64,000 nt of DNA from Monodelphis domestica (GCF_027887165.1 NC_077227.1:539634389-539698388); one strand, 5' to 3'. Counted from the stretch's first letter, positions 44,041-55,904 are shown. The notes: generated by a model not told the origin, from the letters alone. A program made the numbers and translations.

Positions 44041-44340
44041 CAAGCTAGCAAGCTGGTCTTATGGAAACCTAAACCTATAGAGTTGTGATTTAGGAAGATC
44101 ACAAGATAGGAAAAGAAATGAGTGTAGGGAATTCTAGATATGATTCAGGCTTGAATAAGGATTTCTTTAAGAGAATGAAGGTTCTTGGAATTTCTTATAA
44201 TGCTCATAAGATGGTGTTAAGTGGAACTATTGAGTTGTGGAACTTTGGAGTTGAGATACACTTACACTTGCATATAAAGAGATATAAATTATAATCAATA
44301 GCATTTTTACAGTGCTTAAAACCTGTACACCTCTCTCTCA

Positions 44341-44376
44341 GCAGTAGCAGTAGCAGCAGCAGCAGCAGCAGCAGCA
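44341..44376. repeat. (AGC)n trinucleotide repeat
   Basis: gcagtagcagtagc then nine or so AGC units, at the edge of a reverse MIR. Confidence 0.95.
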
Positions 44377-44377
44377 T

Positions 44378-44620
44378 TATCATGGCTAACAGCTAACATC
44401 TCAATAGCACCTTAAGTGGCAAAGCTCCATACATCGATTTTCTCATTTGATCCTTACAACAACCCTCTGAGGCAAAGGACTAATACCTCATTTTACTTTA
44501 GAGGGAGCTGAGGCTGAGGTTAAGTGACTTTGCCAGGGTCATAACATCTAGCAAGTGTCTGAGATAAGATTCAAACTTGTCTCCTTCCTCAAAGTTCAGG
44601 AATCAATCTATAACACCACT
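44378..44620 (-). mobile_element. MIR-family SINE
   Basis: tccttacaacaaccctctga, ttaagtgactttgccagggt, then agcaagtgtctgagataaga; reverse MIR, close to complete. Confidence 0.85.
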
Positions 44621-44631
44621 TAGATTATTAG

Positions 44632-44830
44632 GACTAGAAGGACCTGTGGAGTGGTAGAAAGATCACTGGGTTTAGAATTAGAGGGTCCAGAAACTCAGGC
44701 CAACTCTGTTACTTATTAACCTTTGTAACATTGAGGAGTCCACTTTCTCCTGTTGTCCTTATTCTCCTTCTCTAAAATGATGATTTTAAGCTTATATCTG
44801 ACTTGTCTTCTAGCTCTGAATCTCATGGAC
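44632..44830 (+). mobile_element. THER1-type SINE
   Basis: gtggtagaaagatcactggg, then cttctctaaaatgatgattt, then ttctagctctgaatctcatg. Confidence 0.75.
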
Positions 44831-44906
44831 TAGCCTTCATAAAGTGATAGAATTTGAAGAGCTTTTTTCCAGCTTCAATAATTACGTGGACATCAGATAT
44901 TATTTT

Positions 44907-45146
44907 GGGGGCAGTTATGTAGCCCAGTGGATAGAGTGCCGGGTCTGGGTTTAGGAAGACCTAAATTCAAATACTTACTGGTGGTGTGAACCTTAGCAAG
45001 TCCCTAAACCATATTTTTCTTCGTTCCCTCATTTGTAAAATGAGTGGGAGAAGGAATAGCAAACCTTTCCAGTATCTTTACCAAGAAGACCCCAAATAGG
45101 GTCATGAAGAATTGGTCATGATTGAAAAATAACTGAACAACAATGG
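44907..45146 (+). mobile_element. MAR1-type SINE
   Basis: gggggcagttatgtagccca head and caagaagaccccaaataggg tail, ending near ataactgaacaacaa. Confidence 0.9.
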
Positions 45147-45397
45147 AGATTATTTTACTGATGGAGAAACTGAGGGTTTTGTTTTAAGGACTGTTACATA
45201 TGTAGAATAGTACCTGAGTCATGGATATAGGAAAAACTTTTAGTATTTTTTTCCCTCTTGAACAGAGACCTTTGAAGCATCCAGATGCAGCAGGCTGTAA
45301 CATATCCAAATATTTTTTAAAATAGTATTTCTGTGAATAATGCTTAAGGCTGTTAGGGAAAATGATGCAGTGAAGTAAATGAAGAAGATGAGGTAAT

Positions 45398-45600
45398 ATA
45401 GGATAGTAGAAAGAGTGATGACTTTGTAGTGAGAAGACCTGGCTTCAGCTTCCAGTTCTGCTACTTGGTAAGAGTGTCACCCTGGACAAGTCACTTTCTT
45501 TTTCTGGGCTTCATTTTTATACTGACATCTAGGCTGATATTGTACAGCGTTGGACTTGAGGATTTCTAAGGTCCCCTTCAGCCCTAAAGCCCATGCCTTA
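45398..45600 (+). mobile_element. THER1-type SINE
   Basis: gatagtagaaagagtgatga, ccagttctgctacttggtaa, then taaggtccccttcagcccta. Confidence 0.78.
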
Positions 45601-45728
45601 TTCAGAAGAGCATTGTTTGTGAAACAAAATATGTGCCCAATGACTATAGAGAATGACTAAATCAATCTAGATAAATGTCATGGAATGGTGTTGCTCTGAA
45701 AGAAAATTTAAGAAAATACTTTTATGAA
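45600..45728 (+). mobile_element. Common marsupial-type retroposon fragment
   Basis: ataaatgtcatggaatggtg then ttgctctgaaagaaaattta is the upstream part of the family seen reversed at 18950-19760. Confidence 0.5.
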
Positions 45729-45829
45729 GCAAAAACAAAACAAAACAAAACAAAAAAAACCAAACAAACCTAAAGCTAATGCCCCTATACAATCATTAGG
45801 ATGGGGATCTTGGTAGAAATATAGTATAC

Positions 45830-45945
45830 TAGATTATAAGCTCCTTGGGAGCAGGGACTGCCTTTGACTTCTTTTTGTATCCAAAGTGCTTAGCACATCA
45901 TCTGGCATATAGTAGGTGCTTAAAATGTTTATTAAATGAAGGAAT
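45830..45945 (+). mobile_element. L2 LINE 3' end
   Basis: attataagctccttgggagc, then ccaaagtgcttagcacatca, then atagtaggtgcttaaaatgt. Confidence 0.85.
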
Positions 45946-46614
45946 AAAAGGTAAGACCATAAAAATATTATGTTGGGGCGGGGGCTGTGAATGGGATATC
46001 CAGGAGGACTAGTACCTCTGGTGTGAGGGCTTGCTCCTCTCTTTTCAGGGCTGCCCATTCACCTCTGACTCCCAACTCTCCTCTGTGACTCCAAGAAGCC
46101 TTAGATAGCATGGGTGCTGGCCAGCTCTGGTAAACCATCTTGGCAGATGGGCTAAACCAGGATGAGGATAACCAATAGACTCAAACCAGTCAATTAGTGA
46201 GTGGGGATAGCTACCTCAAGCACACAAAGACTTCTTCTGGTGGAATGAATGAGTGGATGAGAACAGTTTGTTCCAACAACCATTATGGCAGCTGAAGCAG
46301 GCACTTGTCCCTGGACTTGGATGACTCTGGAAGAGAGAGTAAGGCTGATGACTTTGGGCAATTCTGCCTCACTTTAAATCCAGCTCACCTACAAGTCAAG
46401 ATATCATCTTTGTGATGTCAGTGGTCTTCTTCAGAGGAAAAATAACAGCAATGACAATCTTGAAGGGGGAAAGGGAAAAGTGAAAGGATCTCTGGGATTG
46501 AATCTCAGGACTCTGTGGGTGAAAGGCATTTTTAAAGAGAATATTTGGTAGTTGAATTTCAGAGAATTTTGAATCAGGAACAAAATGTCCTTTTCTATCT
46601 AAGAAGAAAACAGA
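45946..46614. other. Repeat-poor DNA
   Basis: Unique-looking sequence; 74- and 82-codon minus-strand open frames at 45834-46058 and 46396-46644 have no domain. Confidence 0.4.
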
Positions 46615-47140
46615 AAGGGCAGTGTGGTATTGTGGAAAGGTCATTCCACTATGAGTCAGATCTGGGTTTGAGTTTTAATCATGGAACATTACCGACAGTG
46701 CCATTTTATCAATCAAAAAGCACTTATTAATCACCTACTATGTCCCCAGCACTTGCTAGATGCTAGAGATACAAAGGCAAAAAAAAATCCAAATAGTTAC
46801 AGTCCTCAATGATATTATTTTATTGATGAGGAAGCCTATTATATTCTATGAGGAGTCAATCCATATCTAAGTATATGTACAATATATATAAAAGAGATAT
46901 AAGGTATTTTGGGGGGAATAGAGGGACTAGAAACTGGAGGCAGGGATCAGGGAAAGCTTTGAGGTGGTCCTTATGCTGAACTTTAAAAGAAATGAGGAAT
47001 TCTAAGAGGCTGGGGTGAGAAGGTGCTACCTTGAGTGCAGGGCAAGAAGGAAGAGCAAGACCTGCTTGGCTGGACCATTGAGGCCATGAGATGAGTGATA
47101 ATGTAAAATATGGCTGGAAAGGCAGGGTGGAGTCAGCTTG
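46615..47140. mobile_element. THER1 head (plus) then L2 LINE (minus)
   Basis: 46615-46690: gcagtgtggtattgtggaaa, a THER1 head. 46705-47140: aaagcacttattaatcacct, agatgctagagatacaaagg and cagggatcagggaaagcttt, reversed L2. Confidence 0.8.
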
Positions 47141-47224
47141 GGAAAGACTTTAAATCTGTCAGCCTCACTTCCCCCAACTAGAAAATGAGATTGGTGTCTC
47201 TTTTACCTACCTCAATAGGACTCT

Positions 47225-47430
47225 TGTGAGGACTGAACAGAGGCGGTTGTGTATCGTGTTAAGAAAGCTGTACTTGAAGTCAGAAGACTTGAGTCTGAAT
47301 TTTGACTTTGCCCCTTGGAGCTTGTGTGATGGTAAACAAATCACTCAACAAAACACCAACCTCTTGGTTCTTCATTAGTTAAAATGATGATCTCTAAGTT
47401 TCCTTGTGGCTCTGATAGTCTGTGGTTCTA
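47225..47430 (+). mobile_element. THER1-type SINE
   Basis: agaagacttgagtctgaatt, then gatgatctctaagtttcctt, then tgtggctctgatagtctgtg. Confidence 0.75.
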
Positions 47431-47988
47431 GAAAGGAGGCAATGCCATGGGAAACACTTGGTAAATGGAAAGCACTAAATATGTGTGAAGAGGTTCATAT
47501 TATTATCTTAACCCTTTGAGCCCTGGGGCCTGAGGGCATCGGGAGTTTGGAGATGTTCTGTGTGTGTGTTGCAACTGGCTCATAATTGGGTGCTGGCCAG
47601 TAGCCTCACTTAGAGAGAGGGAATTTGCGGTGGGGAGCAGCCCATGCCTCGGGAGGTACAAGGTGTGAAATGGCAGAGGGAGGGAATGTGTTTATAAGAA
47701 CAGGAAGGGAGATGAGGGAAGAAAGAGGAGATTGAAGAAAGGGATTGGGATAGATGAGTCACTGAGACAGAGCTGAAGCAATTCAGCAAATACCGCTGTA
47801 ATAAAGATGTTGGCTCTCCACCAAATGGGCATCGGGCCCAAAGCTGAGGTGATAAATAGAGTGGTGTGATGATGGCCCAGGGGAAGGATACCTGTAGAGT
47901 CCCAGAACCTGATTCGGAGGGGTTTGCCTGGCTTTGTCTTATATGGGCTGTCTCAGCCTGTGAGCAGAATAAATTATAGGAGAGTCGA
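47431..47988. other. Repeat-poor, CpG-containing island
   Basis: No known repeat over about 550 bases. Seven or more CpGs are spread from 47540 to 47990 (gcatcggga, ttgcggtg, cctcggga, taccgctg, gcatcggg, ttcggagg, gtcgatcgtg), more than in repeat DNA around it. An AP-1-like tgagtca lies near 47755. No open frame fits an exon. Candidate conserved non-coding element. Confidence 0.35.
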
Positions 47989-47989
47989 T

Positions 47990-48130
47990 CGTGGGCTAGA
48001 AGGGAACTTCTGGACCATCTAGCCCAACCTCCTCATTTTACAGGTGAGGAATTCAATTCTAGGAGGTTAAATGACTTTCTCAAGGGCTTACAGCTGTCAA
48101 AGGCAAAGTAGGGATCATAGCTCAAAAGTT
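47990..48130 (-). mobile_element. MIR-family SINE
   Basis: ccatctagcccaacctcctc, then acaggtgaggaattcaattc and the aggaggttaaatgac block. Confidence 0.75.
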
Positions 48131-48278
48131 CTTTCTTCTTTTGAGTATTTTTGGAAAAGGCTGGTTTGGCAACTTGGAAGGCTCAGATGCTAACCTATGC
48201 AAAATGACTTCTCAGGAGCTTTGAGGAGTCAAATTCTTGGGGACTCTAGAATATTTCCTCAATACTTGAAGAGTTCAT

Positions 48279-48305
48279 TCAATAATAATAATAATAACAG
48301 TAATA
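48279..48305. repeat. (AAT)n microsatellite
   Basis: Seven AAT-type units. Confidence 0.9.
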
Positions 48306-48477
48306 AGGATCTAAGGGTCATAATCATACAATACCTTGCTTTAATAAATCTCCTGAGCACAAAGCACCAATGATTTTTCTCTAGTATTTCCAAAAAATAT
48401 TGAGTTTTACAAACCATCAGCTCAATTAAATTTACTTGATTTATATAAATATTAATTTTCATTAATATTAACACATA

Positions 48478-48790
48478 TTCATTAGGCATTTATTATGTAC
48501 AACTTCCTCAACTAAGAAGAAAGAAAAACAGTTCCTGTCCTCTTGGCAGGAACTCTTCTATTCTTTTAGTGTATAGTAAAGATAAGTAAATACAGGTAAT
48601 TTGAGGGGAGAGCACGAATAACTAGAAATGACTTTTTCTAAGGCTATACAAGAAATTATTCCTATATTTCCTTTAAATAACAAATGTTTGGCAAATACTA
48701 ACTATACATGCCCAGTTAGATTCTGGGAATACAAAGATGAAAAATGACATGCCCTTGGCGTCAACTAGCTGTAGTTGTAGAACTTATAGA
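48478..48790 (-). mobile_element. Two L2 3' end fragments
   Basis: ttaggcatttattatgtaca...cagttcctgtcctcttggca, then agattctgggaatacaaaga...catgcccttggcgtcaacta. Both resemble reversed L2 ends. Confidence 0.6.
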
Positions 48791-48834
48791 AAAGCATATT
48801 CTGACCTAGCACAGGAAAACTTTTCCTAACCTTT

Positions 48835-49077
48835 TTGTTGGTCAGTCATTGCAGTTGTATCTGATCCTTTATGACCTCATTTGGTCTTTTCATGGCAAAG
48901 ATACTTGAGTAGTATGCCATTTCCTTCTCCAGCTCATTTTATAGATGAAGAAACTGAGACAAACAGCATTAAGAGACTTGCCAAGGGTCACACAACCAGT
49001 AAGTATTTGAAACTGGATTTCCTGGTCTTCCTGACTCCAGGCCCAGCACCCTATCCACTGGATCCCCTAACTATCCA
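48835..49077 (-). mobile_element. MAR1-type SINE
   Basis: gttggtcagtcattgcagtt, then gatgaagaaactgagacaaa, then ctgactccaggcccagcacc and cccctaactatcc, full reverse copy. Confidence 0.92.
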
Positions 49078-49255
49078 AAAGAGCTGTCCAAAGGTGGAAT
49101 GGGCTCCTTTGGGAGAGACAGAGTAAGTTCCAGCTGAAGGGTGACTGCAAAAGATAGCTGTGTTGCAAAGTAGTTCCTATATAGGTTTGGGCTGGACCAG
49201 CTAAGCTCTGAGGAACCTTCCAAGTGTGTGATTTTGTGTTTCTGTGAGAGAGCAA
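49078..49255 (+). mobile_element. L3/CR1 LINE 3' end
   Basis: gagctgtccaaaggtggaat then gggctcctttgggagagaca is the typical L3 tail block. Confidence 0.75.
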
Positions 49256-49388
49256 GACAAAATGGGAGGGGAGAGAGATGTAAATTTTAGTGAGAGAAAT
49301 CCAGAAAGCAAGAGAAGGTGGTACCCACCTGAGTCAGGTGTCTGTTGGCTTTCCTCTTCATGTCTGAGGGACTTCCTTTAAACATAAA

Positions 49389-49580
49389 TGTTGGGTGGTT
49401 CAGTGGATCAAGAACCAGGCCAAAAGATAGAGGCCTGGATTCAAATTGAGCCTCAGACACTTCTTAGCAATGTGACCCTGGACAAGAACTTAACCTCAAT
49501 TGCTTAGCTGGCCATTCTTCTGACTTGGAATTATATACAATATTGATTCTAAGACAGAAGGTCCAGGATTAAAAAAAAAA
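49389..49580 (+). mobile_element. RTE-tailed marsupial SINE
   Basis: gttgggtggttcagtggatc head, ctggattcaaattgagcctc B box, tattgattctaagacagaag tail plus A-run. Confidence 0.88.
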
Positions 49581-49998
49581 AGTGGTACCTAATCACTGAA
49601 CAAAGTGCTTTAGATGTAGTCTAAGAGAGCATATTTATTCCTGCATGCTTTCTTTTGTGTTCCTCTGAGATGGAAGTAGCATAGAGTAAGCCTGGATTGT
49701 TTTTTGTTTGTTTGTTTAGTTGAGCTCATATAACTTTGGATAGTAGCTGTGGGGAATTAATTTGCTGAGCTAACATAAACTGAATTCAATTTCCCCTAAG
49801 CCCTCAGAACTTCATATTAAAAAAGACTCAGTCCCTCTTCTTATTACCATGATACTCACAGGCATTCTTCCTCTTGTCCCTCTTCAAATGTCCTTTAAGT
49901 ACTGGTGCCAGGGCTTATCCACTTTCGTTGTTACCTGCTCATTATAAAGCCATTGGAATCATCCTTCAGATGCCCAGTTCAAGCTCCAGCAACTGGAG
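49581..49998. other. Unassigned DNA
   Basis: No feature recognised beyond a short (TTTG)n at 49700-49718. Confidence 0.35.
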
Positions 49999-49999
49999 G

Positions 50000-50165
50000 T
50001 TGTTGTTCATCCTTTGTTTTTGAAGAGGACCAATGGTATCACTTTTGAGCTGAGCATGAATTGGATTTAATTAGGGCAATTGCACAAAGTCATCAGCATC
50101 ACTCTCTCTTCCAAAGCCATCAGAGTCCAGTGGCAAGACAACAGTCCTGATTAGGGTTATAGGAA
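50000..50165 (+). mobile_element. Marsupial dispersed repeat, unassigned family
   Basis: ttgttgttcatcctttgttt, tgagcatgaattggatttaa, gcacaaagtcatcagcatca and cagagtccagtggcaagaca are a block order I recognise from marsupial DNA. Confidence 0.6.
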
Positions 50166-50189
50166 TATGTGTGGGGTGAAACAATACCA

Positions 50190-50790
50190 ATTCATGCCTC
50201 CTCTAGATTGATTAGAGGAACTGGGGACATTTAATCCAGAGGAGAAAAGATAATTCCAATCTTCTGGCTCCAATTATTGGAGGAATTATTATTAGTCATA
50301 AAGGAGAGGGATTTGACTCTTTCTACCTGGGTTTAGATGACTAAACCAAAGGAAAATGGACATCACCAAGAGGCATCTCAGTTTAATTTAAGGGAAGACT
50401 TCCTAAGAATTTGAGCTATCTCAAAGTGGAATGGTCTGGGGACATGTAGAGGATGGGGCTTGATAATTGGCTCTGAATACTTGAAAGACTGACATGTGGA
50501 AGAGGGTTTAGACTTGTTCTGCTTGACTCCAGAGGGCAAATTCAAGAACTTTGGGTAGAAGCTGCAAACAGGCAAATTTTAGGTATGGGTATCAGCAAAA
50601 CTTTTCTTACCACTCAAGTTATGTGCTGGTGGGATGGGCTGTTCCTCTTCACTAGAGGTCTTAGAGCAAAGGCTGCAGGATCACTTGTTGGGTGTATTTT
50701 ACCAGAGATTCTTTTTCAGACACTGTTTAGACAGACTTGTTTGCCTCCTGGAGCATCTTTCAGTTTTGAGATTCTATGATTCATTTTTTT
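50190..50790 (+). mobile_element. L3/CR1 LINE 3' end (two overlapping tails)
   Basis: ttagaggaactggggacatt, gacttcctaagaatttgagc, ctatctcaaagtggaatggt, then a second tail: cttgttctgcttgactccag, tagaggtcttagagcaaagg, ctgcaggatcacttgttggg. The first tail block precedes the second, so two copies or an internal duplication are present. Confidence 0.7.
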
Positions 50791-50959
50791 TCTTTCACAA
50801 ATTTTTGTCTAGTTTTAGGAGGCCTTTCAATAAGCCATTTACGGAGACAGGAGGCAGATAGAGAATGGCACTTCCAGAAACAGTTCTGTCTTTCTACTGG
50901 GGTCCCTTTTTTCTTCTCTAAAGAGCTGCTGTTGCTTTAGAGATTTCACCCTATGCCGC

Positions 50960-51058
50960 CATTCTTCTTTTCAAAGTATCCTGAGGATGAAATGAGATGA
51001 GAGTGTTCTGTTAGGTGCTATGAAAATGTGCAAGTATTATTATTATTATTATTGCTTC
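50960..51058 (+). mobile_element. MIR 3' part ending in (ATT)n
   Basis: gaggatgaaatgagatgaga, then ggtgctatgaaaatgtgcaa, then six ATT units. Confidence 0.6.
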
Positions 51059-51329
51059 ATGAGGCTTGTGATCTGTCTCCTCTCCTCTTTCTTCACTTCC
51101 CTCACTCTCTTTCACTTCCCATTCTTCTCCTGCTCTTTCCTTTTACATCTTATTGCTATCTTTTATTTCTACATCACCTTTATTTTCAAATATATCCCTG
51201 TGCCTTTCTCTATCCAAAGAGTCACCCTAAATAAGAAAGAATGAAAAAGAGAGGGTTTCGGGGAAGGAAAACATTTTAGTGAAACTTAGCTGAGTTTTCA
51301 TCTCTACAAAGAAGAGAAGACAGTGCATT

Positions 51330-51635
51330 TTTTATCTTTTTTTTTTTGGCAGGGGGTGGGCACAGGACTTGTAATCTTTCCAATTACAGAACATAACATA
51401 ATTTTTTCTTTGTTTTTCCTCTGTTGGAGTTGGACACCTATTAAGCTCATAGTAATAAGCTCCTTGAAGTTAGGATCTATCATCTCTCTTTTTTTGGTGG
51501 TGGGGAAACTTGGTCATTCTAATTATAGAACATAATTTTTTCACTGTTTTTCCTCTGCTGGAATTGGACACCCAAGCAAAGATCTCATAGTAGCATATAA
51601 ACTCCTTGAGGACAAGATCTATTATCTCTAGGATC
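51330..51635 (+). repeat. Imperfect tandem duplication, unit about 145 bp
   Basis: Two copies side by side. Shared blocks: agaacataacataatttttt / agaacataattttttcactg; gtttttcctctgttggagtt / gtttttcctctgctggaatt; ggacacctattaag / ggacacccaagcaaa; aagctccttgaagttaggat / aaactccttgaggacaagat. Both begin after a T-run and a GGTGG/GGGTGG-type word. The later parts resemble an L2-like tail. Confidence 0.8.
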
Positions 51636-51864
51636 TAGATCTTGTGTAGACACTTGGTAAATGCCTACAGTTTTAAATAGATTAGAAGGGCAGTGAAAAG
51701 TTGGGTCTAAAAGTGTGTGTGGCAGAGGGAAGGAGATAAGGAAATTTATGGTAAGAGAAGCCTATGAAGAAGCCTTTGAGTGGATAATCTTAGGAAATAG
51801 TTCTTTTATCCTGGCCAGGGAGGGGCCACCTTAGCATTTTCCCAAAAGGCAGACAGCTCCACTT

Positions 51865-51985
51865 ACCCTATTGAGAAGGTGTTAAAATGAGATATTGTAC
51901 ACAAAATGTTTTGTAAACCCTCAAACATTCTATAAAGGTCAACTCAAATAACAACAATGACAATTATTGTGATTATAAAGAGGAA
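51865..51985 (+). mobile_element. MIR 3' part
   Basis: gtgttaaaatgagatattgt, then aaatgttttgtaaaccctca, then a tataaaggtcaactcaaat block. Confidence 0.55.
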
Positions 51986-52099
51986 AATACTGGGTCTATT
52001 GTGTAAATGCTTCACTGAATCTCTCTAATTCCCTACCTGCTTTTTCACTCTGCCATGGAGAGCAAACTTTGGCGTTTTTGTCATCCTCTAAATCCCAGA

Positions 52100-52440
52100 A
52101 AGAAAGACTACATAGTATAGTGGATGAAGGTTGGGCTTGCAGTCCAGAAGACCAGGATTTAAATCCTGTATCAGTGATTTAACTAGCTGTGTGACCCTGA
52201 AGCAAATCAGTTGGGCTTTAGTTGCCTCATTTGTAAAATGGGTGGGTTGGACTTAATAACCTCCCAGGTACTTTCTAACTCAAAATCTATGATCCTTTGA
52301 CATGGATTCAAATCCTGGGTGAGCACTTACCACCCACATGACCATTAGCAAATAATTTCCTTTATTTGCATTTTTGGTTTCCTTTTTTGTACAAAAAATG
52401 AGTTGAATTTCTAAGGTTTCTTCTTGATTGAAATTCTAAG
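52100..52440 (+). mobile_element. Two THER1 copies in tandem, the second headless
   Basis: 52100-52293: agtatagtggatgaaggttg to ctcaaaatctatgatccttt. 52294-52440: ggattcaaatcctgggtgag to tgaaattctaagatgcc. Same strand, end to end. Confidence 0.78.
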
Positions 52441-53395
52441 ATGCCCAAGAATGACTTGTAATCCATCTCCTCCCCATGATTTTCTTTCTCTATTTCTTTT
52501 TTTCTTTCATTTTTTTAAAATATAGGATTGACATTCCTTCAAGATTGGGAAACATGTTTTTGTACTCTATTTTCAGCACTCTCAGCCTGGAGCATCCAAA
52601 TGCAATGTATGCACATACCAGGTAGGCCATAAAGGGTTGTTGAATGAATGTTAGACAAGTACATTAGCATTCTATGACTTGTATAGAAACTCATTGTTTC
52701 TATACTAAAGTTTTCCAAAAGTGAAGGGACATCAGCATAGGATCACTTGTGTGAAAAGTCTATGAGATGGGTCCTTTGTCATCCCTTCCCAGTCCATATA
52801 ACGAAGAAAACTCAGACCCATGGCTAGAGTGCCTGTTTGAATGATCTACTGCATACATTCCATTTGTCAACCACAAGTTCATTTCAAAAGCAGTCAAGAA
52901 CATTTTATTCAAACTACCACTTGAATTTTGGCAGAAAAAAAAATTGCATGTACACTTAGAGCCAAAATCTACCCTCAACTATGCACACGCTACTTTCATT
53001 GAGAAGAATAAGGAAGTTTCCCTGTCAAACCCAGCTCTAAGACCAGTCTGCAACTCTTTGTAATCAATGTGACATTTATTCTTCTCATCTGTAGCAGAGT
53101 CAGGTGAGGTGATTGTAGAGAGAATATAAAGAAATACTCTTTTTCCTACCCCCTTCCAAAAAGACCTCTTAAATGTCAAATCAAATTAAATGAAATCATT
53201 GTATCAGGGCAGAATACATATAAGTTGCAGATGTCGATAGTGTAGTCCTTCAATAAATTCCCTTAGTCTCCATGCTTTACTGGAGATTTTATTGACCTGG
53301 TCCAGATTAAACAAAGTTCAAATACACTTATTAGTTGAACAAATATCATTTGCTAGAGCATGGATCAAATTCATTTAACTGAAATAAATTTTTTC
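52441..53395. other. Repeat-poor DNA
   Basis: An L2-like scrap (cagcactctcagcctggagc...ataaagggttgttgaatgaa) lies at 52574-52648. Minus-strand open frames of 72 and 66 codons (52760-53179) show no domain. Confidence 0.4.
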
Positions 53396-53410
53396 CCCTT
53401 TCACTCACAT

Positions 53411-53690
<280 letters not shown>

Positions 53691-53699
53691 TGCACATTT

Positions 53700-55530
53700 A
53701 ATACCTGAGAGGGAGCAGACTAAAGTTGGATTGCCTGGCAGTGGTCTAAATCAAAGCCCTGGCATTTAAGGACAAATTAAGTCTCCCAACACAAAGGCCA
53801 AGAGAGGAGCTGTGCATGTTGGGGAGGGAAGCCCTCTGTTTCATTTTGCCTCTGTGGTGGAGCTGGGACCCCTGTGTCACCTCCTGTTAACTAGTGTGTA
53901 AGGCATGGCACTCTAATAAAACATGCTAGACACCAAAAGGCCAAAACCCAGTTCACAGATGTTGTAATGTTATGAGATAATTTTCAGGCCTGAATGGGGT
54001 GAAAAGGGTGCATTTGTTCGAAAGGGGAATACCTATGGAGGTCTTTTCTGTGAGCAATACCATGACTTCATTACCATGTCAATTCTGGGAAAGGGCTCTG
54101 ATTTAACACAGCAGTTGGCTGGATCCATATGGAGCTGATGAACCTCTGAATGAATAGTGAATGGAAAAACTGCTGGAATCTGCCTTCACTTTGTTTCCAG
54201 GATGACCAATGTAAGAGGCCTAAGAGCTATGCTGCACAGATGGGGTAAAGAGGGAACAAGTCTATAGGACTTATTTAATTTTTTTAGCTGATTTGGTTGG
54301 TGGTTTTCCCTCCATCTTTTTTATACATATTTCAGTTGCCTAACTGCATTTCCTTACATTTATCCGCTCAACAAAAACAAAATGAGCTTTAGGGAAATTA
54401 GAAATGAAACACAATAGCATATGTAGCAATAAACATTCAAACAGAAGAAAAAAATTTGAAATTTAAAGCACCCAGTTTTGTACGGTTTAGGAGTAATTGA
54501 AAATGTAATTAAGAAATCATGAAAAAGACGATTAAAAGTTTGAGAGAGACTTTTCCAGCTCTCCTAAAGGAGCCGGGAATATGCAGATTTCCCCTTTTAT
54601 ACCCTCCTATATGTCCGAGAAGGTTACATGCCTTTCTGGTCCAAAGCTGCATCCCAAGTGCCAATACTGTAACGCAAAAGCTTCTCTGGCATTATCTAGT
54701 TTCCTTTCTGGCTTTAAAAGTGAGAACAGATGTCACAAGAGAGGACAAAATGGATTTTACCCACCAAGAGGAGCTTTTCTTGGGATCCTTAATAGGAAGC
54801 TCCTTGAAATGCTAATGTACACAGTTTGTGTTGCTGGGTTTGCATAGAGATGGTGGGAAACAGCTCTGATCTCAACAAAACCTTTTGTTATTAATCAAGA
54901 AAATCTGGTCTTCTTGAAGCAGCTAAGCCTGGAAATTGGTGTGGCTACCGGCAATGCTGAAATCTCTATAGCAATCTCCCGCGAACAAAAATGCCATAAA
55001 ACACCCGAGCAGTCCTGTAAGATATGGCAGCTGGAGCCATAATATATTTTCCTGATTTTCCCTCTACATTCTTTACTCTCACCGGGCATCCATATTTAAA
55101 GGAAGGAGTGTTTCTCATGTATCTTGTTCTTTAAAATCTTGTTTTGCTTTTCAGCAATTTCAAGAAGCAGCCTGGAAGGAGAGCCATTATAACAACACTA
55201 ATGAAGGAGTGCCAAGAGATTTGTTTTTAAACACAACAAAATTCCAGTAAAAGCATTTTTATTTCATTTTATTTTATTTTCCCCCCCGCTTGGGCTGCTG
55301 TAAGACGACAGGATTCCACAGGTCCTTCTATGATCTTAGTTTTAGTTTTTTCTGGAAAGGAGACTTGGCTTTGGTTTGAAATGTATACATGGCCAAACCC
55401 ACTAAGAAGCCTTGTTAACTCTAGAGACCCTCTCAGTGAAAGCATCCCTGTCTAAGGGTCCCTTATGCCTTGATGTACCATCCAGTAGGGATCACTTGTA
55501 GAGTACTCCAAGCCAATGTGGTCTGCCTTA
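53700..55530. other. Repeat-poor island with clustered CpG and homeodomain-like words
   Basis: About 1.8 kb with no repeat that I can name, the longest such stretch. 54480-54540 is rich in TAATT/ATTA words. 54885-54900 has ttgttattaatcaag. CpGs cluster at 54948-55010 (taccggc, cccgcgaa, acccgag). Overlapping open frames of 98 and 88 codons (plus, 54519-54815 and 54581-54847) show no domain and start without context. Candidate conserved non-coding region; a coding role is not supported. Confidence 0.4.
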
Positions 55531-55531
55531 A

Positions 55532-55700
55532 TTTTGCACTTAAGCCTTATTAAGGCTGAAAAACACTTGACATGTATTATCCAGTTTGAACCTCACAGCC
55601 ATCCTGTGTGCTACATTGCTCTTTTATAGTCCTGAGGGGCAGAAAATGACTTTCCCAAGGTCACACAGTTAGTAAACCAGGGTCAGGACCCAACTTAGAT
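55532..55700 (-). mobile_element. MIR-family SINE
   Basis: cctcacagccatcctgtgtg, then gactttcccaaggtcacaca, then agggtcaggacccaac; reverse MIR. Confidence 0.75.
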
Positions 55701-55904
55701 GTTTTCTCTGCTCTTCCTTCCTGCTTTTACTGTTTGGCATCCTCCCCATCTTTGCAAGCCTTTTCTTCAATTAATTTTTCAAGTACCTCCAGATTACAAA
55801 GAATATTGCTGGAAATTTAAATAAGGCATAGTTTCTGTTTATAAGTCCCTGAAAAATTGGGGCATCATCTTCTGTTATGCTTTCCTCAACCCAACAGTTT
55901 CTAA

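Noticed and set aside
43871..44102. Frames reading YIYIYI / SLSLSL
   Set aside because: Microsatellite translation.
44341..44376. (AGC)n as a coding polyglutamine tract
   Set aside because: It sits at the edge of a reverse MIR with no open frame around it.
54519..54847. Two overlapping open frames of 98 and 88 codons as a small gene
   Set aside because: They overlap in different frames, and neither shows a domain, Kozak-like start or splice context. Regulatory DNA fits better.
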